Source of the DNA: Candidatus Calditenuis fumarioli
Lineage (GTDB): Archaea > Thermoproteota > Nitrososphaeria_A > Caldarchaeales > Calditenuaceae
Assembly: GCA_030059665.1 (NCBI GenBank)
Contig: JANVYR010000001.1
Coordinates: 439,164-503,163, forward strand
DNA: 64,000 nt
Direction of reading: 5' to 3'
Shown: one piece after another, positions 51,723 to 61,023 of the stretch
How positions within the stretch are numbered: the stretch's first letter is position 1
Layout: each line of letters starts with the position of its first letter
The notes under the pieces: generated by a model
What the model was told of the DNA's origin: nothing
Databases searched by the model: none
The model's input: the letters and a program-made list of their open reading frames with translations, nothing else
Program-made: the position numbers and the translations under genes

Positions 51723-52624
51723 GCCGCGCCAGCGAGGCCTACGACATCGAAACCGATGCGATGTTCTTCTGCGACGACGAGCACTTCGACCACAGGGTCT
51801 ACAGGGAGCTCGCGAAAAGGGAGAGGAACGGACAGCGAAGGGAGCTGCTCGAGCGTTTGGCGGAGATGGAGCGGAGGCACTACGAGTTCTGGCAGTCACT
51901 TGTCCCCTCCCACAGGCCGAAATCCAGGTCGCTCAGGTTCAGAACGATACTCCTGTTACGGGCCCTGCTGGGGTTGACGTTCGTGACGAAGCTCCTCGAG
52001 CGACACGAGTCCGAGGTCGTGAGGAGGTACAGGAGCGTGCTGGATAAGGTCGACGGTCAGGTCCGGGAGAAGGTCGAGGAGTTCCTGAGGGACGAGGAGG
52101 AGCACGAGAGGGCGCTGCTCTCGCAGATCGATGAGCCGCTGCTCAGGTACATCGGCTTCGTAGCTCTCGGCCTCTCCGACTCGATGATCGAGGTCACAGG
52201 CGTCCATGCCGGGTTCCTCGGCGTCACGGCGTCCACCGTTGTCGCTGGAGTCGCCGGCCTCATCGTCGGCTTCGCGGCTTCGATCTCGATGGGCGTCGCT
52301 GCCTACCTCAAGGCGAAGAGCGAGCTCAGGCAGAACCCAATTGCCTCCGGCCTCGTAACGGGCCTCGTTTACCTGCTCTCGACCGTTCTCCTCGCGCTGC
52401 CCTACTTCGCCACGCACGACATGCTCCTGGCCTTCTCGAGCTCCGTTGCGCTGGCGATCGCGATGGCGTCCTTCTTCACCTTCTACGTCGCGGTCGTCAA
52501 CGACTCCAGCTTCGGGAGGGAGGTGCTGGAGAACGTGGCCCTGATAATGGGCACGGCGGCTGCGACCTTCTTCTTCGGCGAGTTCCTCGGCAACCTCTTC
52601 GGCATCCACGGATACTTCAGGTGA
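51719..52624 (+). CDS. Erythrin-VIT1 fusion: ferritin-like domain plus CCC1/VIT iron transporter
   Basis: A 301-residue protein. Residues 1-140 are a rubrerythrin/ferritin-like four-helix domain (DDEHFDHRVYRELAKRERNGQ, LAEMERRHYEFW, FLRDEEEHERALL) carrying ExxH-type di-metal ligands. Residues about 145-300 are a VIT1/CCC1 membrane domain of five helices (GFVALGLSDSMIEVTGVHAGFLG, FAASISMGVAAYLKAKSE). The family moves Fe2+ or Mn2+ out of the cytosol, with the N-terminal domain as a metal or redox sensor. Codon usage matches housekeeping genes. Confidence 0.85.
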   Translation: MSRASEAYDIETDAMFFCDDEHFDHRVYRELAKRERNGQRRELLERLAEMERRHYEFWQSLVPSHRPKSRSLRFRTILLLRALLGLTFVTKLLERHESEVVRRYRSVLDKVDGQVREKVEEFLRDEEEHERALLSQIDEPLLRYIGFVALGLSDSMIEVTGVHAGFLGVTASTVVAGVAGLIVGFAASISMGVAAYLKAKSELRQNPIASGLVTGLVYLLSTVLLALPYFATHDMLLAFSSSVALAIAMASFFTFYVAVVNDSSFGREVLENVALIMGTAAATFFFGEFLGNLFGIHGYFR

Positions 52625-54092
52625 GGCCGAGTCTTTCGTTGGCTTCTTTCAGCTCCCGGAGCAGCTGCGCCCGCCACCTCGGGAAGTCTGCGCTCCTCTC
52701 CGGGTAGTTCAGGTAGTGTTTGATCAGCCTCCTGCTCTTGTTGGCGACGTAGGCCAGGGACCTGGCGAGCTTCGGCCTCTCCCTCACCCTCCTCCTCAGC
52801 TCAGCGTCCAGCAGCACCCTCAGGAAGTTCGTCAGCAGCGGGAACCTCGGGTGCTCCCGGCGCTTGATGCTCTCGATGTCGTCCTCGCTCAGGAAGTGCT
52901 TCATCCCGAAGGAGATGTCGTCGTTCGGCAGCGTCTGCAGGTACCTCCTCAGCACCTCGAACCCAGCCATCTGGTAACCGTAAACCCTCACGTACTCGAC
53001 GTTGTAACCCCACAGACCGTCTTGGCTAACGTCGTTCTCCTCGATGGCCCTCACCACGTTCCTCCCGAGGATCACCGAGCCGTAAAGGGATGGACCGAGC
53101 CCACCGGCGTCGATCGGCCTCGGCATCCACGCGGCGTCGCCGACGACGACGTACCCGTTCGCGACCATGCAGTCGTTCTGCCTCCTGACGGGGACCTGCC
53201 ATGTGCTGTAGGTGTTCCCCTGGTCCGGGTAACCCTCGGGCTCCCTCGGGTTCACGATCGCCCTGTTGGCCCTGACGTACTGGTCTATCAGCGAGGTCAG
53301 GTTGTCCCTCAGCCCGTATGCGGCGTTCCTCCGGTCCAGCGCGGTCTTCTGGACGCCGAGGCCTATGTTCACCTTGCTCTCCCCTTTTGGGAAGGTCCAG
53401 CAGTACCCGCCCGGCGCTAGAAACTGGTCGAGGTGGATGATGCAGTACCTCGGGTCGAACCAGGTCTCGTCCTCCACGACCCTGTCGAACTCCAAGATGT
53501 ACCTGCCCGTCGCCTCCATGTCGTTCTCCTTGTCGATCTCCCTCTCCACGTAGCTCTCTATCGGGAGGTTCGACCTCAGGACGGAGGCCGAGCCCGAGGC
53601 GTCCACGACGACCTTCGCCCTCACCTCGACCGGTTCGCCGTCCCTGCTGGTCCCCTTGACGCCGACGATCCTGTTGTCCTCCGCGATGAGCTGCCTCGCG
53701 TCAACCCCGAAGAGAACCTCCACCCCGAACTTCTCCAGGTACTGGAGCTGCTTCTGAGGCCAGAGCTTCCTGTTCAGGAGGTACCCCTCTCCGTCGAAGA
53801 GGACCTTCGTCTCGTGGTCCGGCGATATCACGAGGACCCCGTCGACCTCGTGCTCGATCTCCGGCCGCTCGTACATGATCCCCAGGTTCTCCATGACGAA
53901 CTCGAGGCTCCTCTTGCTCACCGCGTCGCCGCACGTCCATCCCCTTCTGGTCTTCTTCCCGAACTCCGACCGCTCGTTCCTGTCGATCAGGACCACCCTA
54001 ATGTTCTGCTTTGAGAACCTCGCGACCGCCATCGCGGTGTGCGATCCCGCTGGACCTCCTCCGACCACGACGACGTCGCAGTCGATCCGCAT
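52617..54092 (-). CDS. Geranylgeranyl reductase-family FAD oxidoreductase
   Basis: A 491-residue flavoprotein: GGGPAGSHTAMAVARF near residue 11, RGWTCGDAVSKRSLEF with the conserved Cys motif, WTFPKGESKVNIGLG, and the second FAD motif GDAAWMPRPIDAGGLGPSLYGSVILG. These mark the archaeal geranylgeranyl reductase family that saturates isoprenoid chains of membrane lipids. The long C-terminal helical part is larger than in the Thermoplasma enzyme. A TATA-like AGTTATTTCC lies about 30 nt before the ATG. The 3' end overlaps the iron-transport gene by eight bases. Confidence 0.88.
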   Translation of the reverse strand: MRIDCDVVVVGGGPAGSHTAMAVARFSKQNIRVVLIDRNERSEFGKKTRRGWTCGDAVSKRSLEFVMENLGIMYERPEIEHEVDGVLVISPDHETKVLFDGEGYLLNRKLWPQKQLQYLEKFGVEVLFGVDARQLIAEDNRIVGVKGTSRDGEPVEVRAKVVVDASGSASVLRSNLPIESYVEREIDKENDMEATGRYILEFDRVVEDETWFDPRYCIIHLDQFLAPGGYCWTFPKGESKVNIGLGVQKTALDRRNAAYGLRDNLTSLIDQYVRANRAIVNPREPEGYPDQGNTYSTWQVPVRRQNDCMVANGYVVVGDAAWMPRPIDAGGLGPSLYGSVILGRNVVRAIEENDVSQDGLWGYNVEYVRVYGYQMAGFEVLRRYLQTLPNDDISFGMKHFLSEDDIESIKRREHPRFPLLTNFLRVLLDAELRRRVRERPKLARSLAYVANKSRRLIKHYLNYPERSADFPRWRAQLLRELKEANERLGLT

Positions 54093-54337
54093 CGTTCGCC
54101 CCTCGTCCTCGCATGGGAAATAACTTTTCCTCGATGCATGGGTGAGCGCGCTGCTATTCGTGCCTTCGTGAGAACAGAGGTAGATTCAGAAGGCGTACGT
54201 GCAATCCGATCGAGAACGCTGTCCGTGTCTGGAACGCGCGGTCTGGATGCCGACGACGTTTCCCTCGAACCTCACGCCAAGTTGATATCGAGGACCGAGG
54301 CACTCCTGTTGCCGGCGGACCGTCCACCTCGGCGGTA

Positions 54338-54411
54338 GGGCCCGTAGCTCAGCCAGGTAGAGCGGCCGGCTCTTAACCGGTAGGTCGCGGGTTCGAATCC
54401 CGCCGGGCCCG
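54338..54411 (+). tRNA. tRNA-Lys (anticodon CTT)
   Basis: A 74-nt cloverleaf: acceptor GGGCCCG/CGGGCCC, D-arm GCTC...GAGC, an anticodon stem GCCGG/CCGGT around CTCTTAA (CTT), a T-arm GCGGG-TTCGAAT-CCCGC, and discriminator G. No intron, no encoded CCA. Confidence 0.94.
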
Positions 54412-54480
54412 CAATTATACCTGACTAAAGGACGGATTGACGCGTTCGAGCCCGCCAACTAGAACCAACGTGTGTCGCAC

Positions 54481-54557
54481 AGGGAGTTGAAAGTTCTCAT
54501 CGACGCCCGTCGTGACTGCCTGACCAAGAATTCGGTATCTCGGAAACGGATTGAAAC
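54481..54557 (+). CRISPR. Degenerate CRISPR remnant (two repeat-like ends) upstream of the cas operon
   Basis: Bases 54481-54493 match exactly the last 13 bases of the 26-nt repeat (AGGGAGTTGAAAG). A second repeat-like end, GGATTGAAAC, finishes at 54557. The end-to-end distance is 64 nt, the same as the last repeat-spacer unit of the main array (26 + 38). The 5' halves have decayed. This looks like an eroded array directly before the type III operon. Confidence 0.5.
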
Positions 54558-54647
54558 TTGGGGAACGGCAGCGTGTGTTTCGACAGGCAGACTGGTTCGA
54601 CCGGTATACTCCGATATGAGCTGTTGAGGGAATCACCAGATCCTATT

Positions 54648-55139
54648 ATGAAATTGATGGCTAAACGACAAAAACCGCATCCCCTCACTGTCAACGGTTA
54701 TCTATTGGATGGGAAATTCTTTGATGCCGTGACTCAGGTGAGACCTGGGTCTGGAGGCCCCACTCTGGACGTGGACGAAACTATGCTGGATTATGCGGTA
54801 AGGATCGGCACAACCGCGCAAATTAGAGGGATCAAAGGTCATCAAATGGAGCAGCTGATGGTTTCGCTCGACTCGATCCCAGACAAAAGACTAGCTCTGC
54901 TCGTCACCGCGATCTTTGCCATGAGGCAGGCGGAGAGGAAGCAATTCAACGCAGAAGCCGCTAGGATAGTGTCGGAGGCGATGAAATACCTGTACGAGAC
55001 CAATAGGGACGTTGATTCAGCGAGGGTGCTCCTCGGCTTAGCCAAGTGGGTGTACGAGGCGTCAGAGGGCCTTCAACTGAACAGGCCCGTAGGATCCGCC
55101 AAGGAATTCGTGAACCTTCTCACGGGGACGAGGCGTTGA
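54648..55139 (+). CDS. Cas11-like small subunit of the type III effector
   Basis: A helical protein of 163 residues, first gene of the type III operon. The last 90 residues are three to four amphipathic helices (LALLVTAIFAMRQAERKQFNAEAARIVSEAMKYLYET...ARVLLGLAKWVYEA), the layout of Csm2/Cmr5-type Cas11 subunits. The N-terminal 60 residues are unusual for the family. ATG 54648 or 54657 are likely starts; a GGTATACTCC box lies at about 54602-54611. The stop overlaps the next TTG. The gene is less GC-rich than its neighbours. Assignment rests on position and helical pattern. Confidence 0.55.
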   Translation: MKLMAKRQKPHPLTVNGYLLDGKFFDAVTQVRPGSGGPTLDVDETMLDYAVRIGTTAQIRGIKGHQMEQLMVSLDSIPDKRLALLVTAIFAMRQAERKQFNAEAARIVSEAMKYLYETNRDVDSARVLLGLAKWVYEASEGLQLNRPVGSAKEFVNLLTGTRR

Positions 55140-55858
55140 CGACCAACCTACGGCCTGAGGAGGTGCTCGACCTCGACGTGCTGAAGAGGCTGACGGTCAT
55201 CAGGGGAAGGCTCAGGAACGAGACGCCGCTCAGGGTAGGGATTGGTCGCGAAGGTAGGCTCGGGTCGACGTCGGACATAACCGTCATTAGAACCAAAAGT
55301 CTGTGGGGCGAGGAGGTCCCCTACATACCAGGGTCGAGCCTGAAGGGGGTCTTCAGGTCCTTCGTCGAGCAGCTCGCGAGGTCCGGGGGTTTGCAGGTTC
55401 ACGACCCATGGGACTTCGAAGCGATGGAGCGGGAGGAGCGCGGGGGCTTCTGCGTCGTCTGTGCGCTGTTCGGCAGCACAAGAGTCGCCTCGCACGTCAG
55501 GATCTACGACGCCTTTCCGCCGGAGGGCAAAGTGCCAACTATCGTTTACAAGACCGGCGTGGGCATAGACAGAGACTTCCTCGGTGCCAAGCCGAACATC
55601 CTATACACGGAGGAGTTCGTGGAGCCGGGTAACGAATGGGAGTTCAGGATGGACGTGATCAACGTTCCCTTCCCTGACGGCGAAGATCCGCGGACGAGGT
55701 ACCTGAAGGAGCTCCTAGACTCTCTGAAAACGATGGGGCTCCAGGTTGGTGCCAGGAAGAGCGTCGGAATGGGCCTGGTCAAACTGGTCGGGGGTACCTA
55801 CGAAGTGTACGCGGTCGAGGGAGGGTCCGTCAGTAAGGTCTCGGAGGGGACGATCTGA
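55136..55858 (+). CDS. Type III Cas7-family protein (Csm3/Csx7-like) 1
   Basis: A 240-residue RAMP: LRVGIGREG glycine loop, Asp47 in STSDITVIRT at the place of the Csm3 RNA-cleaving Asp, then PYIPGSSLKGVFRSFVEQL, the zinc-like CVVCALFGS, and a C-terminal GARKSVGMGLVKL glycine-rich loop. As a backbone subunit it would bind crRNA and cut target RNA every 6 nt. The TTG start overlaps the previous stop, with GGGGACGAGG before it. Confidence 0.88.
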   Translation: MTTNLRPEEVLDLDVLKRLTVIRGRLRNETPLRVGIGREGRLGSTSDITVIRTKSLWGEEVPYIPGSSLKGVFRSFVEQLARSGGLQVHDPWDFEAMEREERGGFCVVCALFGSTRVASHVRIYDAFPPEGKVPTIVYKTGVGIDRDFLGAKPNILYTEEFVEPGNEWEFRMDVINVPFPDGEDPRTRYLKELLDSLKTMGLQVGARKSVGMGLVKLVGGTYEVYAVEGGSVSKVSEGTI

Positions 55859-55859
55859 G

Positions 55860-56753
55860 TTGAACGTCTACTGGACATCAGGAAGGCTGCTTCTGCGCGA
55901 GGTCGTCTTCGAGGCCGAGATGGTCAACACGGCCCCGCTCAGGGTCGGCGTCGGAAGAACTGCACCCCTCAAAGCACCCGTTGACCTCGCGGTCATCCGG
56001 ATCAGACGAAACGGAAATGCTGAGGAGCCCTACGTCCCAGGATCTTCGCTCAAGGGGGTCTTCAGGACCAACGCCGAATTACTACTTCGCTTCAAGCGTC
56101 CCCGCGTCGCGCCCTGCAGCGGCCTCTCTAAGAACACATGCATGAACGTCAAGACCATAGGCGACAAGAAATTAATGGACGCGGTACAGGATTTGCAGCA
56201 AGAGGGGAAGAGCGAGGATGCGATGAAGCTCTTCTTCGAGAACGCCTGCCTACTCTGCAAGGTCTTCGGTGCTCCCTCCTACGCGGGCAGGGTCGTCTTC
56301 CAAGACGCTTATGTCAAGGGCCCCTTCAGGCTGGGGTTCCGGACGGGCATCGCGATAGACCGGAGGACGGGTGCCGTCTTCGAAAGACAGCTCTACCAAG
56401 TGGAGTACGTCGAGCCAGGTGCCAGGTTCGGGCTCGTAGTCTCGGCGAGGAACCTCCCGAACTACGCCATAGGCCTGCTGGCGAGGGTGCTTTTCATGCT
56501 GCACCAGGGCGAGATCCGGATCGGCGGCTTCAAGACGAGGGGCTTCGGCACCGTCAGGCTGGAGAGCCCCATCTTGAGGGTGAAGAACTACGCCGGCGGA
56601 CAGGACCTCGAGCCGCTGGAGGACGTCGACGCTCCCGTGAGGCTGGGCGACATCTTCTCGGTAGAGGACGGACAGCACGTCGCCCGCGGTGACCGGGCGT
56701 GGGAGGCCCTCCGGAGGTTCGCGGAGGTGTGGGACGCTGTCAAGCTCAGTTAG
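55860..56753 (+). CDS. Type III Cas7-family protein (Csm3/Csx7-like) 2
   Basis: A 297-residue RAMP: LRVGVGRTAPLKAPVDLAVIR with Asp42 at the Csm3 catalytic position, PYVPGSSLKGVFRTNAELLLR, CLLCKVFGAPSYAGR and the glycine loop IGGFKTRGFGTVRL. An insertion between residues about 75-120 contains two additional cysteines. The TTG start lies one base after the previous stop. It is clearly diverged from its neighbour despite the same fold. Confidence 0.88.
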   Translation: MNVYWTSGRLLLREVVFEAEMVNTAPLRVGVGRTAPLKAPVDLAVIRIRRNGNAEEPYVPGSSLKGVFRTNAELLLRFKRPRVAPCSGLSKNTCMNVKTIGDKKLMDAVQDLQQEGKSEDAMKLFFENACLLCKVFGAPSYAGRVVFQDAYVKGPFRLGFRTGIAIDRRTGAVFERQLYQVEYVEPGARFGLVVSARNLPNYAIGLLARVLFMLHQGEIRIGGFKTRGFGTVRLESPILRVKNYAGGQDLEPLEDVDAPVRLGDIFSVEDGQHVARGDRAWEALRRFAEVWDAVKLS

Positions 56754-56754
56754 A

Positions 56755-57687
56755 ATGATGGTCAGAAGGGATAGGCCGCGGGACAGGAGCCAGCTTTCTG
56801 GCGTACGGGGACTCCTCCGAATGAGGATCAGGACGGAGGGCTACCTCCACGTCGGAAGCGGGCTAGAGCGGCTTGAGATCCCTCCCGCGGACAGGTTGAA
56901 GGAAGAGCTGAGGAGGTACGGATGGAACGCTGCGGTCGAGCGATTGTCCCGTGAGATCTCGAGGGGCTTCATGGAGATGGTCCTCGTGAACGGGAGGCCG
57001 TGCGTTCCTGGCTCGAGCGTGAAGGGGAACGTCAGGTCCCGGATAGAGCTCAGCATCGTTGCGAGGAACGGCGCGGTCAGGTCCTGCTACGTCAGGGCGT
57101 CGCCACCGCAGCTCGCGTCTGACAGGAGGGCGTGGCGTCACAGGGCGATCTGGGGCAATGAGGTGCTGAGGGAGGACAGGGGACCACCATGCGACCTGAC
57201 GAGAGGGAGCAGCGTCTGCCTGGTATGTGACCTCTTCGGAACCGCAGGGTTGAAGGGGCTGATCGAGTTCGGCGACTTCGTCGGCGAGGACGTCGAGCTG
57301 GAACCCGTCGAGGGACAGTTCGGGCTGAAGCTCATGGCCGCCAAACCGGGCTCTCAGTTCATCGGGAACGTGTCGTTCACCAACCTCAGGCCCTGGGAGC
57401 TGGGCTTGCTTCTCTTCGGCATGGGCATCAGGAACGGGCCTGTGGGCGAGCAGGTCCTTCTTGGTCGGCTCAAGTACGTCGGCGCAATCGGAAACAGGCC
57501 CATCGGCAGGGTGAGGTACGTACTCGACGCCATCGAGCTCTCGCAGTACTCGGAACCGCTCTTCGACCTGAAACCCGGTCAGGTGCGGAGCGGCGAGAGC
57601 CTGAGCGGTGTCATCGTGAAACTGATGGAGGAGCTGAGGAAAGAGATGGGAGAGGAGCTGAGGTGGTCTGTGAAGGAGGTCAGGTGA
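56755..57687 (+). CDS. Type III RAMP protein (Csm5/Csm3-like Cas7) 3
   Basis: A 310-residue RAMP with LHVGSG near residue 31, CVPGSSVKGNVRSRIELS (83-100), CLVCDLFGTAGLKGLIEFGDF and a late KYVGAIGNRPIGRVRY loop. No clear Asp occupies the RNase position, so it may cap the crRNA 3' end like Csm5. It starts at one of two adjacent ATGs (56755, 56758) right after the previous stop. Confidence 0.82.
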   Translation: MMVRRDRPRDRSQLSGVRGLLRMRIRTEGYLHVGSGLERLEIPPADRLKEELRRYGWNAAVERLSREISRGFMEMVLVNGRPCVPGSSVKGNVRSRIELSIVARNGAVRSCYVRASPPQLASDRRAWRHRAIWGNEVLREDRGPPCDLTRGSSVCLVCDLFGTAGLKGLIEFGDFVGEDVELEPVEGQFGLKLMAAKPGSQFIGNVSFTNLRPWELGLLLFGMGIRNGPVGEQVLLGRLKYVGAIGNRPIGRVRYVLDAIELSQYSEPLFDLKPGQVRSGESLSGVIVKLMEELRKEMGEELRWSVKEVR

Positions 57688-57688
57688 G

Positions 57689-60379
57689 ATGCCGCTGGAG
57701 TTCAGGTCCCCCGGCTTCCCGGTGTTCAAGGCACACGTCGTCCCTTTGCGCGGAGGCCACCACTCTGCCGAGATGACGGAGCAGGACGTGCGAGATTGGG
57801 AAAGGGTTCTGTACTTGATGAACCAGTTCCTCCGGTTGCTGACAGGAATCTCCGAGAAGATGAAGGTTGATCGCACCAAGCACGAGAGGTACGAGTTCAT
57901 CGGCGACGCGATAACGTGGTTCCTCAGGATACCTCTGATGAGGGCTCCGCTGATGGGCCTTGTTCCTCACCCCTTCACCTACTACATGGTGTTCAGGCTC
58001 ATGCACCCGAGGACGGGGAAGGAAGTCGAGACCGACACGTTGACCTTCGTTGAGAGGTGCTTTGAGTACAGCGAAACAGCGGAAAGGTTGAGCGAGACAG
58101 TCCACGAAGTTACGAAATTGCTCGGCAGGCTCTGGTTCAGGTTGCCGGCGGACACTAGACCCGTGTACAACACCTCTGGACTCATACCGCACATGCTCCT
58201 GACATCGGCGATAGCCTGGGGTATGGTGGCCGACAGGGGCTTGAGCCGGGAAGACGCTGGGAAGCTGAGGCTCTCGGCCGTCTTCCACGACGCCTCGAAG
58301 CCCTTCGACTTCGAGCGACATTATTGTTTGGCGCCCGACGTCATCCGCATCGCTCTGGACGGTGTACTGGCAGAAAAGGACATCGCTGAGCTTGAGTCAT
58401 TCGTGAGGACTCACCACCTCCAGTCGGAGACCGAGCTGGGCAAGGTGCTGCATCAGGCGGACGTCATCGCAGCGGCATCCGACAGGCTGAGCTCGATCGC
58501 AAGGGAAGTGATCTATCCGAAGATCAGGGAGATGGGGGAAAACCCAGAGGTGGGATATGGCTCCGGGTCCTCAGCCTGGGAGTTCTGGAGGCAGCTGGAG
58601 CGCAAGAGGCCGGGGACGATGCTCGAGCTCACCGAGGAGGGCGCTAGGGCGGTCCTGAGTTCCGGGGTGAAGTCGCTCAGGAGAAGCGCTGCTGCAGAGA
58701 ATCACGAGACCAACCTTGACGTCTGCCTCATCGATGTTGGCTCCATACAGGACTTCGTCATGGGGAGCAGCGATTTAAGGTCGGTTGCAGCCGCGAGCCT
58801 CGCCGTCGACTTCGCGACGCTGGCACACATACCGCTTCTGATCCAGTTCACGCTCTCAGACGAGAACGTCTGGGTACCGCTCGAGGCCTTCATGGTGGTC
58901 TCCGGCGGAACCATAACCGCCCTCCTTCCGCGCCGTGTGGCGGATCGGCTCAGGAGGGAATGGAGGGAGAGGATCGCACGGCACCTGGACGAGATCGAGC
59001 TCCGGACCTACTTCGCATCCTCGCCGTTCACCGGGAACTACGTGAGGGACTCGGCAGAATTGGCAAAAAGGACGTACATCGAGAAGCTGGTTTCGGAGCC
59101 AGCGTCGATCAAGGTCCAGGTTCCCGAGGTGAGGGGGTTCGCGCCGAGGCTGTGCGTCAGCTGCCACACGAGGCCAGCCACAGATGAGGAGGGAAGGTGC
59201 CACGTCTGTGCGAAGCTCCGCAGGATCGGGACCGAATTTCACTTCGGTAAAAAGTGGAATTCAGGATTCGAGCTGACGGTCGACGGTCGGACCGAGCAGA
59301 TCGTCCCGCGCAAGTGTTACGAGATGGAGTGGGAAAGGGCGAGGGAGGGCGACGTGATGTACGTGATTGCCGGTCACGATGGCCCGTTCCTCGAACCCGG
59401 CGAGAGGGAGCGGAACTACGCAGTCGTGAAGGTCGACGGTAACCTGATGGGCCCCTTCTTCGCGGAGACAGTCTCGCCAACAGACCTCCTCGAGCGGAGC
59501 GCGAGGGTCGACATCGCCCTGAAGTCCGCGATCGAGATGGCCTTAGCTGAGCTCTTCAGCGAGGTGAGCGGGATCTCGCAGGACGATGCGAGGAAAGCGG
59601 TGGCAGCCTGCTTCCTCGGGACGCTCTACGCAGGCGGTGACGACGCCCTCATCCTGTGTCCGAGCTGGTGCGCCATCCACCTCGCTTCCAGGGTCTCTCA
59701 GCACTTCTCGGAGGAGCTCGGTGGTGTGAGGGCGCTTAGCGCAGGTGTTGCTGCCGCACCTGCGGAGCACAGCGTCTGGGCGCTGATCGAGGCTGCCTCC
59801 TGGCTGCTCGAGGTGGCTAAGAAAAAGGTGGGACGCGAACAGCCATCGGTTGGCGGCATAGCGTTCGACTTCGTCGAGGGTGGAATCCTCTCAGGTTCGT
59901 CGGCCGCGGCGAGACACGCGAAGGCCGAGGAGGCAGGGATCACCCTCCAACCTTACGCGATTTGGGACTCCGGTTCGAGGCCGAACCTCTCAGAGCTGAT
60001 GGGGACGTTGCTGAATGACACAGGTTTCGGTTACGCGTACAAGGCATCCCGCGTCAAAGGAGGAAGTGAATACGAGGAGGTGAGGAAGTACCTCAAGAGG
60101 CTGAGGGAGGCTGCGGTCGAATCGATCGGCGTCTCCCGGAACTTCGCGGGCATCTCGTCCGGATCCGAGGTACTCGTGATACACGTAAGCAGGATGGCTG
60201 CTAGGGAAGGGAGCGAATCGGCTGAGCAGTCCGAACGTCTATCGGCTAAGCGGTACGAACGTCTGATGGAACTCGTGAGGTGGTCGATCTCCCGCGCAAT
60301 GGTCGAAGGTGGCAGGCTGGCGGTCCCGCTCGCAGACGTCCTCACCCTGATCAAGTTCCTGGGAGGTGGAACGATGTGA
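57689..60379 (+). CDS. cas10: Cas10 (type III signature protein) with HD and GGDD motifs
   Basis: An 896-residue Cas10. An N-terminal HD-nuclease domain carries H200-D201 (FHDASKPFD). A first palm domain is followed by a zinc finger with C489, C492, C504 and C507. The second palm starts at about VVKVDGNLMG (579-588) and has an intact GGDD at 649-652 (LYAGGDDALI), the cyclic oligoadenylate synthase site. A C-terminal helical domain follows. Both single-stranded DNase and signalling functions therefore look active. The ATG lies one base after the previous stop; the end overlaps the next GTG (ATGTGAG). Confidence 0.96.
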   Translation: MPLEFRSPGFPVFKAHVVPLRGGHHSAEMTEQDVRDWERVLYLMNQFLRLLTGISEKMKVDRTKHERYEFIGDAITWFLRIPLMRAPLMGLVPHPFTYYMVFRLMHPRTGKEVETDTLTFVERCFEYSETAERLSETVHEVTKLLGRLWFRLPADTRPVYNTSGLIPHMLLTSAIAWGMVADRGLSREDAGKLRLSAVFHDASKPFDFERHYCLAPDVIRIALDGVLAEKDIAELESFVRTHHLQSETELGKVLHQADVIAAASDRLSSIAREVIYPKIREMGENPEVGYGSGSSAWEFWRQLERKRPGTMLELTEEGARAVLSSGVKSLRRSAAAENHETNLDVCLIDVGSIQDFVMGSSDLRSVAAASLAVDFATLAHIPLLIQFTLSDENVWVPLEAFMVVSGGTITALLPRRVADRLRREWRERIARHLDEIELRTYFASSPFTGNYVRDSAELAKRTYIEKLVSEPASIKVQVPEVRGFAPRLCVSCHTRPATDEEGRCHVCAKLRRIGTEFHFGKKWNSGFELTVDGRTEQIVPRKCYEMEWERAREGDVMYVIAGHDGPFLEPGERERNYAVVKVDGNLMGPFFAETVSPTDLLERSARVDIALKSAIEMALAELFSEVSGISQDDARKAVAACFLGTLYAGGDDALILCPSWCAIHLASRVSQHFSEELGGVRALSAGVAAAPAEHSVWALIEAASWLLEVAKKKVGREQPSVGGIAFDFVEGGILSGSSAAARHAKAEEAGITLQPYAIWDSGSRPNLSELMGTLLNDTGFGYAYKASRVKGGSEYEEVRKYLKRLREAAVESIGVSRNFAGISSGSEVLVIHVSRMAAREGSESAEQSERLSAKRYERLMELVRWSISRAMVEGGRLAVPLADVLTLIKFLGGGTM

Positions 60380-61023
60380 GGAGGTTCACCGTGAGGCTAA
60401 GGCCGATCGGGCTCCTGACGGTCGGAGGCTCTCATCCGGAGCTGGCCGGCGCTGACATCGCGTTCGTCACCACATCGGTGGACGGCCGGGAGGTGGTCTA
60501 CGTTCCGGCGTCGAGCTTCAAGGGCGCGCTCAGGTCGTCCGCCAGCAGGGTAGCCGAGAGGTACGGATTCAGGTCGTGCGGCCAGACGAGCCCAGAGCTG
60601 ATGCAGAGGGCCCACGCGGGATCCGGGACGTGCGACGTCTGCAGGCTCTTCGGCGTCCCCTCGAGGAACCCGAGCCAGCACCTGTTCTTCGACGACCTGC
60701 TTCCGGATGGGAGCCTGACGTCTCGTCAGCTGATAACGCGGGTCAGGATAAACGACCGCTCGATGAGGGCCGAGGATGGCGGACTTTACACATCGGAGGC
60801 CGTCTATTCCGGCGAGTTCACAGGTCAGGTGAGGTACAGCGAGGAAGTCGTTGAGCTGCTTCCGCTCCTGCTGCTGGGCCTCGCGGAGCTGAGGATGGAC
60901 CGCTTCGGTCGGAGGTCATCGGTGGACCTGAGGCTGGAGGGGACTGACCAGCTGAGGCAGGACCTCGGGCGTGAGTGGCACCCGCTGCTGGACGCTCTGG
61001 AGGGATGGCTTTGGCAGCCCTGA
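60376..61023 (+). CDS. Type III Cas7-family protein 4
   Basis: A 215-residue RAMP: LLTVGGSHPELAGADIAFV with Asp27 at the putative catalytic position, YVPASSFKGALRSSASR, CDVCRLFGVPSR, and the C-terminal ELRMDRFGRRSSVDL segment. The GTG start overlaps the end of cas10 by four bases. It may be a further Csm3-like backbone subunit. Confidence 0.85.
   Translation: MRRFTVRLRPIGLLTVGGSHPELAGADIAFVTTSVDGREVVYVPASSFKGALRSSASRVAERYGFRSCGQTSPELMQRAHAGSGTCDVCRLFGVPSRNPSQHLFFDDLLPDGSLTSRQLITRVRINDRSMRAEDGGLYTSEAVYSGEFTGQVRYSEEVVELLPLLLLGLAELRMDRFGRRSSVDLRLEGTDQLRQDLGREWHPLLDALEGWLWQP

Noticed and set aside
54138-54338. 66-codon + strand ORF between the flavoprotein gene and tRNA-Lys
   Set aside because: Codon usage (many CGT, AGA, weak third-position G/C) is unlike the neighbours, no domain is recognised, and it runs into the tRNA.
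54186-54458. Minus-strand ORF over tRNA-Lys (GPGGIRTRDLPVKS)
   Set aside because: Antisense translation of the tRNA-Lys T-arm and anticodon arm.
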